From Persicitalea sp964500445 (GTDB lineage Bacteria; Bacteroidota; Bacteroidia; Cytophagales; Spirosomataceae): a stretch of 64,000 nucleotides of DNA. The translations under genes and the position numbers were made by a program. Each line of letters starts with the position of its first letter. Positions within the stretch are counted from its first letter, which is position 1. The notes under the pieces were generated by a model. That model searched no databases and was not told where the DNA came from. It saw only the letters and a list, made by a program, of their open reading frames with translations. Shown one piece after another: positions 61,139 to 64,000 of the stretch. The DNA lies in NCBI GenBank assembly GCA_964500445.1, contig CAZCOG010000025.1, positions 1 through 64,000 of the forward strand, written 5' to 3'.

Positions 61139-62815
61139 TCAAAAAACATACCTAACCCCCCACGCCATACCGTAAAGCTGCGGGCGGGAGTCGAGTACGC
61201 CGTCGCCTTTGAGAATGGAGGCGATGGCTTTTTGGTACGAACCCGTCACGCTGGCGTTCCAATGATCCGACAGGCGATAGTTGACCCGAACACCCGTAGC
61301 CGCCGACCAGTTGAGTGATCGATACAGGCCGTCGTCAGCAGTATTCGCGAACACATAGCCCGCCTGAGTTTTAATTTCATTTTGCAGGAACAGGTTAGCC
61401 ACCACACCTCCAAGTACTGTGTAGTTTAGCTTGCCATCGGGGTTGAGCGTGTAGCCTGCCTGCACCGGAAGTTGGACATAGCGGTAATCATTACTGGTAC
61501 GCTGGTCGAAATCGATATAGGATCCACTGGATTTGTCAGAAGATGTACCAAAGCCGGGTGCAGCAGAATAGTCACTGCTATGTGAAATGTTTGAGTACAA
61601 GGCATCCTCCAGAACATTGGAACTTCGGCTTGTTACGGCGTCCAGGACGTAGCCGTCGCTGGCGAAAGTTGAATTCCCCTGCAAATAACTCAGTCCCGTT
61701 TCAACCGACCAGTGCTTCGAGAGCTGTTTGCCTGCTTGGGCCTGCACAGCATACGAAAGTTGCGCTTGGCTACTATTGGAAAGGGCCTGGCGACCAGCAT
61801 TGGCGCTGGCAAAAGCTGCGGGTGCCGAAGTGACGTTCATTTTAGGGTTGAAGGCGGCGGGCATCAGGCCAAGGCCTGCCCAGAACTCCCGAACCCGTGA
61901 ACGATGAGGCCGGGCGATCTCCTCCATATCCATTTCGCTGCGAACGGGAATGGAGGGATTCCGAAGATGAATATCTAGTTTTGCCAACTCGTTCATGGGC
62001 GATACCGCAGCGATTGATTGGGTCAGTGCCGGGGTGCGTAGCGGCACCGTAGAACTACCCGTGATCACCCGTTCCAGATCACCCGCCGGATCAGACCCAG
62101 CCGGGATTTTGCGGGTACTTTGCGTAATAGTAATAACTGTAGGCGTGTGCGGAACGAGTACATTGAGGGTGGACGTTTTGTCCAACATCGATTTCTTTTG
62201 GTACGATTCAGGTATCTTATCAGTTGCAATTCTGGAGTCCTTTAAGTTTTCCGCCAGCGAAAGGGAATCGGTAAAGGAGGGCGCGGACTTTTCAAGTTTT
62301 AAAGCGGGATTTTGTGAGAAAGTTGTTTCCGGCTGGCTAGTCACCCCAATGGCAATACGCTCCGGCGACTCGATCACGGGCGCTGGTAGAGTGAACAGCT
62401 CTCTTTCCCGTTTAGCTTCGGGCTCATCTGCCTGGTCTTTTGCAACGAAATTTTCCGCGCTTGACAAATCGCGGTTGGGTGTCGTTACATTGGGAACCGT
62501 CAGGCCCGGTGAGCTCTCCTTTCCGGATTGACTAGCCTGGGGAGCTGTTTTTACGGCAAGTTGCGAGGTAGTTTTCTCACTAACTTCATTATTGGTTAGC
62601 AACAAGGGCCAACTTACCAACAGCAAAGCCGCTACGGCGGCAGCGGCATACCACACCTTGGGGTTTTTCCACCATACTAGCGGTACAATAGCCGTTTCCT
62701 CTCCGTCAAGACGCTGCTCTATTGCGTCCCAGATCGAAGGTGGCGGAGTTTCGGCAGCGGACTCGAAGGCCCGCTGCCACTCCTGCTCAAATTTGTGTTT
62801 TTCTGGTTGATTCAT
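61139..62815 (-). CDS. Anti-sigma-like membrane protein with beta-barrel-like C-terminus
   Basis: 558 residues. A short cytoplasmic part (residues 1-48, PPPSIWDAIEQRLDGEE) resembles the sigma-binding region of Bacteroidota anti-sigma proteins. One membrane span (near 52-73, WYAAAAVAALLLVSWPLLL) is followed by a long low-complexity periplasmic stretch (75-330) and a C-terminal part (340-558) with outer-membrane barrel strands (QLSYAVQAQAGKQL, YVQLPVQAGYTLN, LNYTVLGGVVANLFL, GVRVNYRL, MAWGVRYVF). Its ATG overlaps the end of the sigma gene by 29 nt, indicating translational coupling. It probably controls that sigma factor; the topology of the C-terminal part is puzzling. Confidence 0.75.
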   Translation of the reverse strand: MNQPEKHKFEQEWQRAFESAAETPPPSIWDAIEQRLDGEETAIVPLVWWKNPKVWYAAAAVAALLLVSWPLLLTNNEVSEKTTSQLAVKTAPQASQSGKESSPGLTVPNVTTPNRDLSSAENFVAKDQADEPEAKRERELFTLPAPVIESPERIAIGVTSQPETTFSQNPALKLEKSAPSFTDSLSLAENLKDSRIATDKIPESYQKKSMLDKTSTLNVLVPHTPTVITITQSTRKIPAGSDPAGDLERVITGSSTVPLRTPALTQSIAAVSPMNELAKLDIHLRNPSIPVRSEMDMEEIARPHRSRVREFWAGLGLMPAAFNPKMNVTSAPAAFASANAGRQALSNSSQAQLSYAVQAQAGKQLSKHWSVETGLSYLQGNSTFASDGYVLDAVTSRSSNVLEDALYSNISHSSDYSAAPGFGTSSDKSSGSYIDFDQRTSNDYRYVQLPVQAGYTLNPDGKLNYTVLGGVVANLFLQNEIKTQAGYVFANTADDGLYRSLNWSAATGVRVNYRLSDHWNASVTGSYQKAIASILKGDGVLDSRPQLYGMAWGVRYVF

Positions 62816-63356
62816 TGTCGAATCGTTGTTCTTGGTTCAATTTTTTCTGTAACAGGCTCCTGGCCCGTGAATACTGTGATTTCGAAGTACCTTCCGAAAT
62901 GCCCATCAATTCGGCAATTTCGTTATGTTGGTAGCCCTCTATGGCATACAGGTTGAAAACCGTCTGACAGCCTGGCGGCAGCTCGTGAATAAACCCTAAA
63001 AGCTGCTGCATCTGGAAGCCGGATAGTGTGACTTCGGCGTCGGGTAAATGGTTGTCATAAGTATGGATGTCGTTAAGTTCCATCGTGTATTTCTGTTTTC
63101 GGATGTGCTTTAATGCCGTGTTGACGACGATGGATTTCATCCAGTAATGCAGAGGCGAATCACCCCGGAAAGTATCTATGTTCTCATATATCTTAATAAA
63201 AGCGTCCTGCAATACATCCTCCGCGTCGGCTCGGTTTTTGACGTACCGCAGACATATTGCAAACATTTTTCCCCCAAAAACATCGTACAGACGTTTCTGG
63301 GCGGTCCGCTCATGCTGGCGACAGCCGTTTACCAGTTCCTGTTCATTTTCTATCAT
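62787..63356 (-). CDS. ECF-type RNA polymerase sigma factor
   Basis: 189 residues. Region 2: RLYDVFGGKMFAICLRYVKN and AEDVLQDAFIKIYENIDTF; then PLHYWMKSIVVNTALKHIRK; region 4: LPPGCQTVFNLYAIEGYQ and HTH HNEIAELMGISEGTSKSQYS. It belongs to the RpoE-like group that is not FecI-linked. Its 3' end overlaps the anti-sigma-like gene by 29 nt. A TACCTTCG box lies directly against the start codon, which may be coincidence or an almost leaderless promoter. Confidence 0.93.
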   Translation of the reverse strand: MIENEQELVNGCRQHERTAQKRLYDVFGGKMFAICLRYVKNRADAEDVLQDAFIKIYENIDTFRGDSPLHYWMKSIVVNTALKHIRKQKYTMELNDIHTYDNHLPDAEVTLSGFQMQQLLGFIHELPPGCQTVFNLYAIEGYQHNEIAELMGISEGTSKSQYSRARSLLQKKLNQEQRFDNESTRKTQI

Positions 63357-63439
63357 CCGAAGGTAAGGGGTGCTTCGATTGGCTCGTTAACTCTGGTAAG
63401 AGTCGGTGCAGGGATAAAAGGTTGGAATAGAATAAGAAG

Positions 63440-63472
63440 TTTTTTTAATAACGTGAGGAATAGATAGCTTTG
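63440..63472 (+). promoter_or_regulatory. Promoter of the AsmA-like gene
   Basis: A T-run ending at 63447 stands at the -33 position, 17 nt before TAGCTTTG at 63465-63472, a perfect -7 box. The ATG is at 63542, about 63 nt past the likely start of transcription. Confidence 0.45.
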
Positions 63473-63541
63473 TTGCTTTTCGGGAATACAAAGCAGGCTA
63501 TGGCCCATACACAGTAACAAATCAACAACAAAAACACCTTC

Positions 63542-64000
63542 ATGCAAACTCGCTATAAAAAATGGCTTTTCTGGATTCTCGGCCTGGGAGGCGGCTTGTT
63601 TTTGCTGGGGTTGCTGTTGTCGTGGTGGTTACCTGTCCTTTTTAAAGACAAACTGGACACAGCTTTAAAAGAGTCGGTCGTCAATGCGTCCGATAGTCTG
63701 TACCGGATTAGTTACGACGATATCAATATTAATATTCCGTTGGGTAACGCCGAAGTACGGGGCGTGAAGCTTACCCCCGATTCTACTGTGTACCAACGCC
63801 TGGTCCAGGAAAAAAATGCTCCAAACGACCGCTTCGACCTGCAGGCGGCACGGGTGCAGCTGAGAGGGGTGTCGCTGTGGCGGTTGTTATTTTATAAGTC
63901 GCTGAATATGGGCGGTGTTTTCATTAATCGTCCCGTGGCGAACATCATCCATGATCCGAAAGAGTACAATGATGATAAGCCCAGAAAATCTCCCTACGAA
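63542..64000 (+). CDS. AsmA-like/DUF748-type membrane protein, 5' part only
   Basis: 153 codons visible from the ATG at 63542, continuing past the window edge. The N-terminus MQTRYKKWLFWILGLGGGLF plus LLGLLLSWWLPVLF is one membrane anchor, followed by a periplasmic part (LKESVVNASDSLYRISYDDI, NININIPLGNAEVRGVKLTP, RVQLRGVSLWRLLFYKSLNM). This pattern (single anchor, then paired strands describing a GVxLxPD and a VxLxGVSLWRLL motif) fits the AsmA/DUF748 group, thought to be inner-membrane-anchored bridges or assembly factors for the outer membrane. The family call is by similarity of pattern only; the bulk of the protein is missing. Confidence 0.65.
   Translation, partial: MQTRYKKWLFWILGLGGGLFLLGLLLSWWLPVLFKDKLDTALKESVVNASDSLYRISYDDININIPLGNAEVRGVKLTPDSTVYQRLVQEKNAPNDRFDLQAARVQLRGVSLWRLLFYKSLNMGGVFINRPVANIIHDPKEYNDDKPRKSPYE

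Noticed and set aside
63343..63356. TACCTTCG box adjoining the sigma start codon as a firm promoter
   Set aside because: No TTG is seen 17-21 nt upstream and it would leave no leader; left as a remark only.

Overview
The window reads as a chromosomal segment of a Bacteroidota member, most likely Cytophagales/Spirosomaceae-like. This is inferred from gene content and promoter grammar, not from a database match. Supporting signs are two SusC/SusD pairs each driven by an ECF sigma factor and a FecR anti-sigma, a type IX secretion (T9SS) C-terminal sorting signal on a giant Ig-repeat protein and on a phosphatase, Bacteroidota-type promoters (TTG, 17-20 nt, TAnnTTTG), and relaxed Bacteroidota lipoprotein signals. 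There is no sign of phage, transposase, CRISPR or plasmid functions.

Layout. (1) About 1-11.8 kb, minus strand: a nutrient-uptake operon in the order sigma, FecR, SusC, SusD, exported FAD-dependent oxidoreductase, secreted FMN_bind-like/helical-repeat protein, PhoD-like phosphatase (runs off the left edge). (2) 12.1-13.7 kb, plus: a secreted nucleotide pyrophosphatase/phosphodiesterase. (3) 13.7-24.4 kb, minus: a second operon in the order sigma, FecR, SusC, SusD, terminator, two sulfatases. (4) 24.5-29.5 kb, minus: a 1677-residue surface protein with 15 Ig-like repeats. (5) 29.7-39.7 kb: GH3/beta-lactamase fusion, rhodanese, UvrA, sugar porter, and a purple-acid-phosphatase-like gene broken by an in-frame TAA. 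(6) 39.7-52.9 kb: mostly housekeeping genes (ribokinase, FabD, tRNA-Gln, TetR, flippase, Mla-type ATPase and permease, SDR, ROK kinase, MurB, SPOR lipoprotein, Gmd, YqgE, ClC channel). (7) 53-64 kb: Uma2, DUF4159, DinB, Ycf48-like, TraB/GumN, a lipoprotein/barrel/LVIVD operon, a serpin, a sigma factor coupled to an anti-sigma/beta-barrel-like protein, and the start of an AsmA-like protein.

How they work together. Both SusCD loci look like regulated outer-membrane uptake systems whose enzymes remove sulfate, phosphate or electrons rather than cleave glycosidic bonds; no glycoside hydrolase, lyase or esterase is linked to either. The least familiar part is the redox pair in the first locus: a Tat-type FAD enzyme next to a secreted protein with a perfect D-x-x-S-G-A-T flavinylation motif fused to helical repeats. 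A second unusual theme is non-coding: at least six intergenic spots carry short quasi-tandem repeats of 7-8 nt period, several as inverted pairs 26-98 nt apart, with unit sequences that differ between spots; a separate 25-bp inverted repeat lies upstream of the serpin terminator.
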